The notes: a model not told the origin generated them from the sequence alone. A stretch of 64,000 nt of DNA from Xenorhabdus sp. BG5 (GCF_015163665.1 NZ_JADEUG010000006.1:62001-126000); one strand, 5' to 3'; numbered from the stretch's first letter, positions 49,495-59,991 are shown. Program-made: numbers and translations.

Positions 49495-50988
49495 ATGATA
49501 CCTGTCGTTGCGCTGGTTGGGCGCCCCAATGTTGGAAAATCCACCTTATTTAACCGATTAACCCGAACCAGAGATGCGCTGGTAGCGGATTTCCCTGGCT
49601 TAACCCGTGATCGTAAGTATGGACGGGCAGAGGTTGAAGGGCAGGAATTCATCATCATTGATACGGGCGGTATCGATGGTACGGAAGAAGGCGTAGAAAC
49701 GCATATGGCTACGCAATCTCTGATGGCCATAGAAGAGGCGGACATTGTTCTGTTTATGGTTGATGCCAGATCGGGATTGATGCCTGCTGACCATGCGATT
49801 GCCAAGCATCTGCGTAGCCGTGAAAAAGCAACTTTTCTGGTGGCGAATAAAACCGATGGTATCGATATTGATACTTCGATAGCTGAGTTTTATTCACTCG
49901 GTTTAGGGGATGTTTATTCCATCGCGGCTTCCCACGGTCGTGGTGTGACACAACTGATTGAACGTGTGTTATTGCCGTTTTCTGATAAAGAAGAAACGGA
50001 AGAAGTCGAATTAACTGAGGAAGAAGCTAACGCAGCTTATTGGGCAGAGATGGAGCAAGCCGAATTAGATGCTTCTGCTGAACAGGAAAAAGAAGAGGAG
50101 GCATTTGATCCCACAACTTTGCCTTTGAGACTTGCGATTGTTGGTCGTCCTAATGTAGGTAAATCCACATTAACCAATCGTATTCTCGGTGAAGAGCGTG
50201 TTGTCGTTTTTGATATGCCAGGTACAACCCGTGACAGCATTTATATTCCCATGGAGCGTGATGGCCGTGAATATATTTTGATTGATACCGCGGGTGTGCG
50301 TAAGCGTGGAAAAGTCACTGAAACAGTTGAAAAATTTTCTGTGATTAAAACGCTTCAGGCGATTGAAGATGCCAATGTTGTATTGCTGGTAGTGGATGCT
50401 CGTGAAGGCATTTCTGATCAAGATCTCTCTCTGCTTGGTTTTATTCTTAACAGTGGTCGTTCCCTGGTTATCGCCATCAACAAATGGGATGGCATGAGTC
50501 AGGAAGATAAAGATCACGTTAAGGATATGCTTGAGCTGCGTTTGGGATTTGTTGATTTTGCCCGTATTCACTTTATTTCTGCGCTACATGGTAGTGGTGT
50601 TGGGAATTTATTTGAATCAATTCTGGAAGCCTATGAAAGTGCAACCCGTCGCGTTAGTACTTCCTTATTGACCCGTATAATGCGCATGGCGGAAGATGAT
50701 CACCAGCCGCCAATGATCCGTGGTCGTAGGGTGAAAATGAAATATGCCCATGCTGGTGGATATAACCCACCTATTGTGGTTATCCACGGTAATCAAGTAA
50801 CAGATTTACCTGATTCCTATAAGCGTTATTTGATGAATTATTTCCGTCGTTCTTTAAAGGTGATGGGAACACCTATCCGCATCCAATTTAAAGAAGGGGC
50901 TAACCCTTATGCGGATAAGAAAAATACATTAACAGCAACTCAGCTCCGTAAACGTAAGCGTTTAATGGAACATCTGAAAAAACGGTAA
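49495..50988 (+). CDS. der: Ribosome biogenesis GTPase Der (EngA)
   Basis: Der is an essential tandem-GTPase factor for 50S assembly. It has 497 residues (E. coli 490). GTPase 1 starts [13 protein letters not shown] (residues 5-17), GTPase 2 starts [13 protein letters not shown], separated by an acidic linker ([14 protein letters not shown]). The C-terminal KH-like domain carries [18 protein letters not shown]. Conserved synteny with E. coli ends at its terminator. Confidence 0.97.
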   Translation: MIPVVALVGRPNVGKSTLFNRLTRTRDALVADFPGLTRDRKYGRAEVEGQEFIIIDTGGIDGTEEGVETHMATQSLMAIEEADIVLFMVDARSGLMPADHAIAKHLRSREKATFLVANKTDGIDIDTSIAEFYSLGLGDVYSIAASHGRGVTQLIERVLLPFSDKEETEEVELTEEEANAAYWAEMEQAELDASAEQEKEEEAFDPTTLPLRLAIVGRPNVGKSTLTNRILGEERVVVFDMPGTTRDSIYIPMERDGREYILIDTAGVRKRGKVTETVEKFSVIKTLQAIEDANVVLLVVDAREGISDQDLSLLGFILNSGRSLVIAINKWDGMSQEDKDHVKDMLELRLGFVDFARIHFISALHGSGVGNLFESILEAYESATRRVSTSLLTRIMRMAEDDHQPPMIRGRRVKMKYAHAGGYNPPIVVIHGNQVTDLPDSYKRYLMNYFRRSLKVMGTPIRIQFKEGANPYADKKNTLTATQLRKRKRLMEHLKKR

Positions 50989-51014
50989 TTATTTAAAAAT
51001 ATTGATATAAATAG

Positions 51015-51045
51015 AAGGGCTATTATTAGCCCTTTATTATTTCTG
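51015..51045 (+). terminator. der terminator
   Basis: AAGGGCT-ATTATT-AGCCCTT followed by TATTATTTCT. Confidence 0.8.
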
Positions 51046-51238
51046 CATTTAAAGAATAGTTTAATCATCATAAAACAGAACAGATAGGAATAATTTTAAA
51101 AATTAATCTAATTAGCTTTGAAAAGCTGTCAAACTTATTAATAGGTTTATTGCGAATTTAGTTTTAATAATTTAGGCTTTTCTTTTTTATTGTATTAAAT
51201 AGTATGTAAATCAGAGAGTAACGCTACTTTCCTGGTAA

Positions 51239-51460
51239 TTAATAGCTATCTTCTGGTTCAGTATTTTTTTTGTTTTTATATAATAAAGAATTATCTCCAG
51301 AGTTTAAGGCATCTTCTTTGGTTGATTGCTTCATGAGTTTATTAACATGATCCAATGTTTGCAAAACATACTTCTTATCGTTAACATCACAGGTTTTTGC
51401 AATATATTCTAATAAATAAGGGGGGATTATATTTTGTTTTCTTGTTCTATTGTCAATCAT
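51239..51460 (-). CDS. Stand-alone protealysin-type propeptide protein
   Basis: This 73-residue protein has no catalytic domain. Residues about 10-45 (NIIPPYLLEYIAKTC, KKYVLQTLDHVNKLM) closely parallel the propeptides of the two M4 peptidases just upstream on the same strand (GIIPPFLLEYVVKIC, AYILKTLDHVYNLM; SLIPPFVLEHISDDC, QYVLKTLGHVYQLM). The frame then ends after a polar tail (YKNKKNTEPEDSY) about where the mature enzyme would begin. An AGGGC lies before the ATG. It could be a trans-acting chaperone or inhibitor of the neighbouring peptidases, or the remnant of a third copy. No catalytic-domain remnant is visible in the roughly 240 nt downstream. Confidence 0.7.
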   Translation of the reverse strand: MIDNRTRKQNIIPPYLLEYIAKTCDVNDKKYVLQTLDHVNKLMKQSTKEDALNSGDNSLLYKNKKNTEPEDSY

Positions 51461-51633
51461 GATAATGCCCTATTTTGTATGTATGTTATCGTGTTGGTGT
51501 ATATTTAGCCTAATCTGAATAGTAGCCAAACTAACCATGTTAGTCACTACTAAAAATGTAAATTTTTTTATGATATGGCTTGGCGGGATAAGATGATTAG
51601 TTTAATAAATTAAGGATAAATATATAAACGTAA

Positions 51634-51655
51634 TCAAGACCTTCCCTGGTCTTGA
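51634..51655 (-). terminator. Terminator of the first M4 peptidase gene
   Basis: TCAAGACC-TTCCCT-GGTCTTGA is a perfect 8-bp stem downstream of the minus-strand stop, followed on that strand by TTACGTTTATAT. Confidence 0.6.
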
Positions 51656-51679
51656 ATGATTGGAGGGATATTACAACTT

Positions 51680-52738
51680 TTAGAGTAAAGTTCCGACTTG
51701 TTTCCATGAATGCATCACTATATCTGAAATTTCCTTGCCAAATAATGTGTTAGCATTATCAATGGTCAGCTGTGCGAAATCATTAAAACTGGCTTTGTGG
51801 GATAATCGTTTGTCCAATAAGGTGTTATACCAAATTTTTCCAGCTTGCTCCCAAGAATACCCTCCCAACTCTGTTGCCAATAAATAGAATGCCTTATTAG
51901 GAATACCAGAATATTTGTGGACACCTCCGTTATCATCTCTGACGGATAAATCCTGATATTGGTCCATATGACCCACTTGATTATCTTTCGGGTTTGCTGT
52001 TCCAGGATTTTTGAATGACCGCAAGGCAACATTAGGATCATTGTCCGGATTAAGTGCTGGGCCAAATATTCCCTGGCCTATCAACCAATCAGATTCGTTA
52101 GCCTTTTGGTTATTTACATACTGTTTTACCATAATACCGAATACATCTGAGATCGATTCATTTAATGCACCCGATTGATAAGCATAATCAAGATTTGCTT
52201 CACTTTCAGTTACTCCATGAGTTAGTTCATGTGCAGTAATGTCAATGCAGGAGGTGAAACAGTTAAAATAAGGGGCATAACCATCTCCGAAGACCATTTG
52301 ATTATTATTCCAAAATGCATTCATATAATTTTTTTGATAATGCACAGTAGAAACTAATTTAAGACCCTTGTTATCAATTGAATTACGTCCAAAAATTTCA
52401 TGGTAAAACTCATATGTTTTACCAAGGTAGTTATAAGCTTCAGTGGCTGCAATATCATCAATCATAGCCATGCCCTCGCATAAAATTAATTTATCCCCTG
52501 GGTATTGATCATTATATTCAGCATTGTAGATAGTTCTGTTTAATTTATTGTCAAAACCTGGCTGATATCCATGAATTAATATATCCATTTCAGCAGAGCT
52601 ATTCATTAGATTGTAAACATGATCTAATGTTTTTAATATGTACGCTTTGTCGATTTGGCCGCAAATTTTAACAACGTATTCCAATAAAAATGGTGGGATG
52701 ATACCAGATTTATTTAATTTATCTTGATGGTTGCGCAT
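51680..52738 (-). CDS. Protealysin/PrtS-like M4 metallopeptidase 1
   Basis: This is a thermolysin-family zinc endopeptidase of 352 residues. It has a short protealysin-type propeptide (about 1-50, IPPFLLEY motif) and no classical signal peptide. Zinc ligands are H170 and H174 in HELTHGVTE with catalytic E171, plus E194 in GALNESISDVFG. H274 in GGVHKYSGIPN is the transition-state His. The C-terminal helical domain ends HSWKQVG. Homologues include Serratia protealysin and Photorhabdus PrtS, which are linked to insect pathogenesis or invasion. It lies in tandem with a close paralogue; composition is lower in GC than the flanking core genes. No emfourin-type inhibitor gene was recognised beside it. 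Confidence 0.9.
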   Translation of the reverse strand: MRNHQDKLNKSGIIPPFLLEYVVKICGQIDKAYILKTLDHVYNLMNSSAEMDILIHGYQPGFDNKLNRTIYNAEYNDQYPGDKLILCEGMAMIDDIAATEAYNYLGKTYEFYHEIFGRNSIDNKGLKLVSTVHYQKNYMNAFWNNNQMVFGDGYAPYFNCFTSCIDITAHELTHGVTESEANLDYAYQSGALNESISDVFGIMVKQYVNNQKANESDWLIGQGIFGPALNPDNDPNVALRSFKNPGTANPKDNQVGHMDQYQDLSVRDDNGGVHKYSGIPNKAFYLLATELGGYSWEQAGKIWYNTLLDKRLSHKASFNDFAQLTIDNANTLFGKEISDIVMHSWKQVGTLL

Positions 52739-52876
52739 AATGATACCCCCGCTTTTTAGGTGTTATGCATATTTTTATCTCTAGGGCCTTAATTAATTAT
52801 TAATCTAAGTGATGGTATTTGCTACTAATGGAAGATGTTTTTGTTTGGATCTAAAATATTAATTTATAAATATCAT

Positions 52877-52898
52877 AAAGGGTTATCCTTAACCCTTT
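52877..52898. terminator. Bidirectional hairpin between the two M4 genes
   Basis: AAAGGGTTA and TAACCCTTT form a 9-bp stem with a 4-base loop. The plus side runs into ATTATTTATTTT. It lies 73 nt beyond the stop of the second M4 gene, so it probably terminates that gene's minus-strand transcript. Confidence 0.6.
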
Positions 52899-52970
52899 AT
52901 TATTTATTTTAGGATTATCTTAACGTTACTGCTTAAAATATGAATTAGTATTTTATTAATGGTAATTTCA

Positions 52971-54041
52971 TTATTCTTCGGAAAGTAGAACACCAACTTC
53001 TTTCCAACCATGACTAACAATATCTGACGTTTTCTTGCTGAATAATTTTTCAGCATTATCAATCGTCAGTTTGGCAAAATCTTCGAAATCTGCATCTGAA
53101 GTTAGACGTTTATCCCGTAACGTTTCATACCAAATTTTTCCTGCTTTTTCCCAGGCATAGCCTCCCAGCTCCATCGCCACTAAATAAAATGCCCTGTTAG
53201 GAATGCCTGAATGGATGTGAACGCCTCCATTATCAATTATGAAGGGAAGGTCTTCATATAGATCCATATGACCCACTTGCTTATCTCCGGAAAATGCGCT
53301 TCCAGGGTTAATAAAGGTGCGTAAGCTAACATCAGATTTATTTTCTGGATTAAATTTTGGCCCCAGTAAACCTTGGCCTAATAGCCAATTGGATTCATCG
53401 ACTTTTTGGTTATTAACATATTGCTTTACCATAATGCCAAATACGTCTGCGATGGATTCATTAAGTGCACCAGACTGATAGATATAATCCAACCCAGCTT
53501 CGCTTTCGATAACACCATGGGTCAACTCATGAGCGATAATATCAATGGCAGAGGTAAAACGATTGAAGTACTTTCCATCACCATCACCAAATACCATTTG
53601 TTTTCTGGTCCAGAATGCATTCAGATAATTTTTTCCATAATGTACTGTAGCAACCAACTTTATTCCTTTATTATCCAGGGAATTTCGGCCGAAAATTTTT
53701 TTATAGAATTCATGAGTCTTACCGATATACTCATAAGCCTCATTAACTGAATCATCTGAACTCTCTGGCATACCTTCACTGCGAGATAACTCTTCCCCTG
53801 GGAATTCCTCTTTATTTTTAGCATCATAGATAGTGCGATGCAGTTTATCGTTCACCTCTTTTTTAGCTTCTTGTTTATCCTGTTGAGAAATAGTTTCTTC
53901 AGCAGGAGTATTCATCAATTGATAAACATGGCCTAATGTCTTTAATACATATTGATTAGTATATGTATCACAATCATCAGAAATATGTTCCAGAACAAAT
54001 GGAGGAATTAAGCTATATATGTTGTTTTGATTATTGCTCAT
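52971..54041 (-). CDS. Protealysin/PrtS-like M4 metallopeptidase 2
   Basis: This is a second thermolysin-like peptidase of 356 residues and a clear paralogue of the adjacent gene along its whole length. The propeptide (about 1-55, LIPPFVLEH) is followed by a linker slightly longer and more charged (QQDKQEAKKEVND). The zinc site is HELTHGVIE (H171, E172, H175) plus E195 in GALNESIADVFG, and H275 lies in GGVHIHSGIPN. All catalytic residues are present in both copies, so both could be active. Like protealysin it lacks an evident Sec signal, which suggests a non-classical export route or release on lysis. GGGTATTATT precedes the ATG, a leader shared with the other two members. Confidence 0.9.
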   Translation of the reverse strand: MSNNQNNIYSLIPPFVLEHISDDCDTYTNQYVLKTLGHVYQLMNTPAEETISQQDKQEAKKEVNDKLHRTIYDAKNKEEFPGEELSRSEGMPESSDDSVNEAYEYIGKTHEFYKKIFGRNSLDNKGIKLVATVHYGKNYLNAFWTRKQMVFGDGDGKYFNRFTSAIDIIAHELTHGVIESEAGLDYIYQSGALNESIADVFGIMVKQYVNNQKVDESNWLLGQGLLGPKFNPENKSDVSLRTFINPGSAFSGDKQVGHMDLYEDLPFIIDNGGVHIHSGIPNRAFYLVAMELGGYAWEKAGKIWYETLRDKRLTSDADFEDFAKLTIDNAEKLFSKKTSDIVSHGWKEVGVLLSEE

Positions 54042-54244
54042 AATAATACCCTGTTTTGTTGTTAGATGTTGTATTCGTTTTTTTGGGCCCGGATTGAATA
54101 CTAGCTGTAATTAATAGGCGAGTCATTAGTGTGAGCATTGACTTTTTATGGCAGGGTATTGCTAATGAAAAATAATAAATGTTTTTATCAGTATTATGAT
54201 AAATAACCCATCTGTTTTAGGTCAATTTTTTATAAACAAGGAGT

Positions 54245-54282
54245 AAAACAGGAATAAAGAAATTGTCTTGTATTCCTGTTTT
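54245..54282 (-). terminator. hemF terminator
   Basis: AAAACAGGAATA (54245-54256) and TATTCCTGTTTT (54271-54282) are perfectly complementary over 12 bp. On the minus strand the stem ends in TTTT. Confidence 0.75.
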
Positions 54283-54288
54283 GAATTA

Positions 54289-55296
<1,008 letters not shown>

Positions 55297-55337
55297 TTAA
55301 CATTGATTGAACTGCTTATTAAACAGGCGTGCTAACT

Positions 55338-55760
55338 ATGGAAATTCGGGTATTTCGGCAAGACGACTTTGAAGCCGTTATCACACTTTGGGAACGTTGT
55401 GATTTGATCAACTCTGGTGATGATCCAGAAATAGATATTGAGCGTAAACTCACTCATGACGCTGATTTATTCCTGGTTGCTGAAGTTGCGGGAGAAGTGG
55501 TTGGTACAGTTATGGGGGGTTATGATGGACATCGTGGTCATGCCTATTATCTGGGAGTGCACCCTGAATTCAGGGGCAGAGGAATAGCCAATGCATTGAT
55601 CTCCCGCTTGGAAAAGAAATTATTGGCCAGAGGTTGCCCCAGTATTTTGATCGTGGTTCCAGAAGAAAATGATGCAACAATTTGCATGTGTGAAAAGATG
55701 GAATATGATTATTTGGGCCAAGAACATGTTATGTTTAGCAAGCGATTGATTATTGATTAA
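55338..55760 (+). CDS. ypeA: GNAT family acetyltransferase YpeA
   Basis: YpeA is a GCN5-related N-acetyltransferase of 140 residues (E. coli 141) with unknown substrate. It opens [23 protein letters not shown]. The acetyl-CoA-binding motif A reads [20 protein letters not shown] 55338 was chosen by alignment; an in-frame ATG lies three codons earlier. It is divergent from hemF, as in E. coli. Confidence 0.94.
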   Translation: MEIRVFRQDDFEAVITLWERCDLINSGDDPEIDIERKLTHDADLFLVAEVAGEVVGTVMGGYDGHRGHAYYLGVHPEFRGRGIANALISRLEKKLLARGCPSILIVVPEENDATICMCEKMEYDYLGQEHVMFSKRLIID

Positions 55761-55793
55761 ATGAATCGTTAGATAAATATATAAGCCATGAAA

Positions 55794-55846
55794 TGGCTGA
55801 ATAGAATGGTACTATTTATATACTCACTATTTAGCCATTATCTTTT
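55794..55846 (+). terminator. ypeA terminator
   Basis: TGGCTGAATAG (55794-55804) pairs with CTATTTAGCCA (55827-55837) with one G-T wobble, followed by TTATCTTTTTC. A smaller AGCCAT/ATGGCT stem overlaps its left arm. Confidence 0.7.
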
Positions 55847-55853
55847 TCAACTA

Positions 55854-56099
55854 TTACTTTTTTGATGAAGCATGAATAGAGTGTATCCATCTTCTCATAT
55901 ATTTGTTTTTTATAACAAGAAGATCTTTTGACATTATCGGCTTTTCATTGTCAATGTAAAGCATCACTTTAATACTCCCATTTTCATCCTTAGATAGAAA
56001 ATAATGCTCAGGTATAGAATAGGTGGACTTTCCTTTTAATACAGTCCAGTCAGCAATCTGTTGATAATTAATATGATACTGATAAGGAATATTCATCAT
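55854..56099 (-). CDS. Unknown 81-residue protein
   Basis: I do not recognise the family. It is a small soluble-looking protein rich in Tyr, Lys and Ile (YQYHINYQQIADWTVL; YSIPEHYFLSKDENGS; MLYIDNEKPIMSKDLLVIK). There is no signal peptide or membrane segment. AGGAG sits 3 nt before the first ATG and 6 nt before the second (56096), so MNIPYQ is the likelier start. It occupies the place of yfeZ in the E. coli ypeA-yfeZ-yfeY order. AT-rich. It overlaps nothing and is convergent with ypeA. Confidence 0.6.
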   Translation of the reverse strand: MMNIPYQYHINYQQIADWTVLKGKSTYSIPEHYFLSKDENGSIKVMLYIDNEKPIMSKDLLVIKNKYMRRWIHSIHASSKK

Positions 56100-56380
56100 T
56101 TCTCTCCTGAGTTATATCACCTAGCCAATGATCCATAACAGGAAAATATAAAAATACGCATTGGCAGGCAGATACGGATGAAAATTTATAATACAATATT
56201 GACCATACAGTTTATTTTATAAATAGATGTGCAATACTTGATAAATAACATCTTTTAAACATGATTTTGATGTTTCTGTTGATGAATGGTTTGTATATTT
56301 AAAATTGAATGTTTTTTTCAGAATGTGGTCTGACAGATATCAAATGACAACGCCATAGAGCCAAAGGTAAGAAAACAGCG

Positions 56381-57004
56381 ATGGATAAATTTTTTGCATT
56401 TAATGTCTGTTCTAAACAGAAGCGGGTTTTGGTAGCCAGCAGTTTAGTCGGATGCTCATTCTTATTGACGGCTTGTGCTGGAACTTTAAGAATGTCATGG
56501 CCTGCTTTATCACCTTTTAATTGGTTTGGCAGTTCCTTAAGCGTTTCTGAGCAGGGTATAGGAAAAATCAATAAACAGACGGATATGTCTCAATCTGCGA
56601 TCGAAAAAGGGTTGGAGGGAAAATATCGTCTGCGTAGTGGCATGGAAATGCGAAATGGCAAGCTAGTGAGTGTTATTCAGGGCATGGAAGAAGGTCAGGT
56701 AAAACTGGAATTTCACGGTCTGGTCAATGGTAAAGTTAATCGTATTGACGTGTTGGATGATGAGGTTAAAACTGTTTGGGGAACGAAAATAGGGACACCT
56801 TTCTCCAATCTCTATAACCAGGCATTTGGAAAATGTCAGCGCTCCCATGATCTCACTGTATCGCCTACAGTTATTTGCACTGCTCCGCAAAGTCAGCATG
56901 TCAGCTATGTTTTTACCGGAGCTTGGGAAGGCCCAGAAGGGTTAATGCCTTCTGATGATGTTTTGAAGGGCTGGAAAGTTTCACGTATTATTTGGCAATC
57001 CTGA
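56381..57004 (+). CDS. yfeY: RpoE-regulated lipoprotein YfeY-like
   Basis: The 207-residue product has a signal peptide with lipobox LLTAC near residue 32 and a soluble domain (GLEGKYRLRSGMEMRNGKLVSV; VWGTKIGTPFSNLYNQAFGKC; SRIIWQS). The position between ypeA and the cysP region corresponds to yfeY, an RpoE-regulated lipoprotein of unknown function in E. coli. A weak sigma-E-like match (TGAATGT-N16-TCTGA, 56306-56333) lies 48 nt before the ATG. The assignment rests on context plus lipoprotein character and on remembered family length (about 190). Confidence 0.7.
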   Translation: MDKFFAFNVCSKQKRVLVASSLVGCSFLLTACAGTLRMSWPALSPFNWFGSSLSVSEQGIGKINKQTDMSQSAIEKGLEGKYRLRSGMEMRNGKLVSVIQGMEEGQVKLEFHGLVNGKVNRIDVLDDEVKTVWGTKIGTPFSNLYNQAFGKCQRSHDLTVSPTVICTAPQSQHVSYVFTGAWEGPEGLMPSDDVLKGWKVSRIIWQS

Positions 57005-57071
57005 TAAAAGCCTACAAATAGCTTTATATCAAGTAAAAAATCTTTTAATCCACTTGTATGATAAGGGCAGA

Positions 57072-57117
57072 GTGCCAGAGTTCAAACCGTTTCAGTGACT
57101 TGAAAAGCGGCTGGCAC
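57072..57117. repeat. Inverted repeat between yfeY and cysP
   Basis: GTGCCAG (57072-57078) and CTGGCAC (57111-57117) enclose a loop with the further pairs CCG/CGG and TTCA/TGAA. There is no T-run. It may end the yfeY message or act in the cysP leader. Confidence 0.4.
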
Positions 57118-57269
57118 CTGTAACCTGATATTTTCTGCATCTTATCGCTTTTCATCATTTCTCATAAAAATTCGGTATATAAAACAGTAGTCAGTAAACT
57201 ACCCTGTTATAAAGATTCTGGATACAGTAGAGAAATTGTTGTCAAATAGTGTGAAGAATAAGGTGTTGG

Positions 57270-58307
57270 ATGAAAATAGTGGCAATAAAAAATAAATTAT
57301 TAAACGGAGTGACTAGTTTGTTGTTTTTGGCCTGTCTCAACGTTTATAGCTCTAACGCCTTAGCTGTTGAGTTGCTGAATAGTTCTTACGATATTGGGCG
57401 AGAATTATTCTTGAGCTTGAATCCGAAATTTGAAAAACAATGGAATGAACAGAATCCGCAGGATAAATTGGTCATCAAGCAGTCCCATGCTGGTTCATCT
57501 AAACAAGCGTTGGCCATTTTGCATGGATTGCGGGCGGATGTCGTCACTTATAACCAAGTCACAGATATTCAGATCTTGCACGATCGTGGCAATCTCATTC
57601 CCGCCAATTGGCAGCAGCGTTTGCCGAATAATAGTTCTCCATATTATTCCACTATGGCGTTTTTGGTACGCAAAGGTAATCCCAAACATGTCCAAACTTG
57701 GGAAGACTTGGTGCGAAATGATGTGAAATTAGTTTTTCCAAACCCAAAAACATCAGGTAATGGACGCTATACCTATTTGGCCGTATGGGGCGCTTTTCAG
57801 CAAAAAAATCCGCATGATCCCGCTAAGGTTCGCCAACTGATGCAGCACTTTTTACAGAATGTAGCGGTGTTTGATACCGGAGGTCGTGGGGCAACAACTA
57901 CCTTTATTGAACGAGGTATAGGGGATGTACTGATTAGTTTCGAATCTGAGGTCAATAACATTCGCAAACAGTATGGGGAAGATAATTACCAGGTCATTGT
58001 ACCTCCGGTAAATATTTTGGCTGAATTCCCTGTCACTTGGGTGGATAAGAGTGTTCAGAAAAATGGTACGGAAGCGGTTGCCAAAGCGTATTTAAACTAT
58101 CTGTATAGTCCGGCAGCTCAGCAAATCATAGCCAGTTTTCATTATCGTGTGATTGATCAAAATGTGATGAAAGCACAGCAATCCCGTTTTCCTGTCACCA
58201 AACTGTTTCGCCTCGAAGAACAATTCGGTAGCTGGCCTCAAGTGATGAAGACTCACTTCAATACTGGCGGTACGCTTGATCAGTTATTGAAAGAAGGGCG
58301 CAAATAA
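57270..58307 (+). CDS. cysP: Thiosulfate/sulfate-binding protein CysP
   Basis: CysP is the periplasmic receptor of the CysTWA sulfate/thiosulfate ABC importer. It has 345 residues with a signal peptide ending near residue 33 (SSNALA). Oxyanion-binding family motifs are [40 protein letters not shown] and GGRGATTTF. CysB activation is expected from family knowledge, but I could not place a CysB site with confidence in the 265-nt spacer. Its stop overlaps the cysT ATG by one base. Confidence 0.95.
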   Translation: MKIVAIKNKLLNGVTSLLFLACLNVYSSNALAVELLNSSYDIGRELFLSLNPKFEKQWNEQNPQDKLVIKQSHAGSSKQALAILHGLRADVVTYNQVTDIQILHDRGNLIPANWQQRLPNNSSPYYSTMAFLVRKGNPKHVQTWEDLVRNDVKLVFPNPKTSGNGRYTYLAVWGAFQQKNPHDPAKVRQLMQHFLQNVAVFDTGGRGATTTFIERGIGDVLISFESEVNNIRKQYGEDNYQVIVPPVNILAEFPVTWVDKSVQKNGTEAVAKAYLNYLYSPAAQQIIASFHYRVIDQNVMKAQQSRFPVTKLFRLEEQFGSWPQVMKTHFNTGGTLDQLLKEGRK

Positions 58308-59137
58308 TGTGGGTATTTAGCAAACGTGTCTTGCCCGGATTTGGGCTGAGTTTAGGCTGTAGCCTGTTTTATGTCTGCCTTATCCTGCTATTGCCTTTAA
58401 GTGCTCTGGTAGTACAGCTTTCTAGTATGACATGGGCGCAATATTGGCAAGTCATCGCCAACCCACAGGTTGTTGCCGCTTATAAGGTGACATTATTGGC
58501 CGCAGCGGTTGCTAGTTTGTTCAATATGCTTTTTGGCATGTTGATGGCTTGGATATTAACGCGCTATCAATTTCCTGGACGTAGTTTATTAGATGGTTTG
58601 ATGGATTTGCCATTTGCTTTACCGACGGCAGTTGCTGGTTTAACGCTAGCGACACTCTTTTCTGCAACGGGGTGGTATGGAGCCTGGCTTGTTAATTTCG
58701 ATATCAAAGTCGCCAATGCCTGGCTGGGGATTGCGGTCGCAATGGCATTCACTAGCCTGCCGTTTGTTGTGCGTACTGTTCAGCCTGTGCTTGAAGAACT
58801 AGGCCCTGAATATGAGGAAGCGGCGCAGACATTGGGAGCAAGCCGTTGGCAAACTTTTCGGCGGGTTATATTACCGGAGGTTTCACCGGCATTAATTGCC
58901 GGAACTGTGCTCTCTTTTACGCGTAGCCTGGGAGAATTTGGTGCCGTGATTTTCATTGCAGGCAATATTGCCTGGCAAACCGAAGTCGCTTCCCTGATGA
59001 TCTTTGTTCGCCTGCAAGAATTTGATTATCCGGCAGCTAGTGCGATCGCTTCAGTCATCCTCGCAGCGTCGTTATTACTGCTGTTGAGCGTCAATATATT
59101 GCAAAGTCGCTTTGGTAAACGGATAGGGGGGCATTAA
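58307..59137 (+). CDS. cysT: Sulfate/thiosulfate ABC transporter permease CysT (CysU)
   Basis: CysT is one of two inner-membrane permeases of the sulfate importer. It has 276 residues with about six transmembrane helices. The cytoplasmic EAA loop reads EEAAQTLGASRWQTFRRVILPEVSPAL, the contact for the CysA ATPase. It is translationally coupled to cysP and cysW through TAATG overlaps. Confidence 0.96.
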   Translation: MWVFSKRVLPGFGLSLGCSLFYVCLILLLPLSALVVQLSSMTWAQYWQVIANPQVVAAYKVTLLAAAVASLFNMLFGMLMAWILTRYQFPGRSLLDGLMDLPFALPTAVAGLTLATLFSATGWYGAWLVNFDIKVANAWLGIAVAMAFTSLPFVVRTVQPVLEELGPEYEEAAQTLGASRWQTFRRVILPEVSPALIAGTVLSFTRSLGEFGAVIFIAGNIAWQTEVASLMIFVRLQEFDYPAASAIASVILAASLLLLLSVNILQSRFGKRIGGH

Positions 59138-59982
59138 TGACTCAATTTTCTGCATACACAGTGGCACAACGTCCCGCTATAAATTGGGGAAAATGGTTAC
59201 TGATTGGCACTGGTGTACTTTTTTCCCTTCTGCTGTTGGTCATACCGATAGCATGGATTTTCTTGACCGCGTTTTCCAAAGGAATCGACATGGTTGCCCA
59301 GAACCTTTTCGATCCCGATATGCTGCACGCTATCTGGCTAACAGTGATGATTGCGCTGATCACCGTCCCCCTTAATTTGGTTTTTGGTGTGATGACGGCT
59401 TGGTTAGTGACGCGTTTCCAATTCCCCGGTAGACAATTGTTGCTGACATTAATTGATATTCCGTTTGCGATTTCGCCGGTTGTGGCTGGATTACTTTATT
59501 TGCTGTTTTATGGTGCGAATGGCTGGTTAGGAAGTTGGCTGGGGAGTTATGACATCCAATTGATGTTCTCATGGCCTGGTATGGTATTGGTGACGGTGTT
59601 TGTGACATGTCCGTTTGTTGTCCGTGAATTGGTGCCGGTGATGTTGAGTCAGGGCAATCAAGAGGATGAAGCCGCCATATTGTTGGGTGCCTCTGGCTGG
59701 AAGATGTTTTGGCGTGTGACATTGCCAAATATTCGTTGGGCATTGTTATATGGCGTCGTTTTGACCAATGCGCGGGCAATTGGGGAATTTGGTGCTGTGT
59801 CTGTGGTATCGGGAGCAATTCGCGGTGAAACCTATACGCTGCCTTTGCAGGTTGAGCTGTTATATCAAGATTACAATACGGTTGGCGCATTTACGGCTGC
59901 GGCCTTATTGGCGGTGATGGCGATTATTACTCTGATTGTCAAAAGTGCATTGCAATGGCGTTTAAGCCGCCAGCAAGGGTAG
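59137..59982 (+). CDS. cysW: Sulfate/thiosulfate ABC transporter permease CysW
   Basis: CysW is the partner permease of CysT, 281 residues with six predicted transmembrane helices. The EAA loop is EDEAAILLGASGWKMFWRVTLPNIRWAL. The conserved NARAIGEFGAVSVVSG segment follows it. The start overlaps the cysT stop by one base; cysA follows after 9 nt. Confidence 0.96.
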   Translation: MTQFSAYTVAQRPAINWGKWLLIGTGVLFSLLLLVIPIAWIFLTAFSKGIDMVAQNLFDPDMLHAIWLTVMIALITVPLNLVFGVMTAWLVTRFQFPGRQLLLTLIDIPFAISPVVAGLLYLLFYGANGWLGSWLGSYDIQLMFSWPGMVLVTVFVTCPFVVRELVPVMLSQGNQEDEAAILLGASGWKMFWRVTLPNIRWALLYGVVLTNARAIGEFGAVSVVSGAIRGETYTLPLQVELLYQDYNTVGAFTAAALLAVMAIITLIVKSALQWRLSRQQG

Positions 59983-59991
59983 GAGCGGGAT

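Noticed and set aside
51001..51238. Degenerate catalytic domain downstream of the stand-alone propeptide gene
   Set aside because: No HELTH, GALNES or other M4 motif was seen in any frame of this AT-rich stretch.
59372..59890. 172-codon open frame antisense to cysW
   Set aside because: It lies wholly inside cysW on the opposite strand, and the translation is rich in Pro, His and Gln with no domain.
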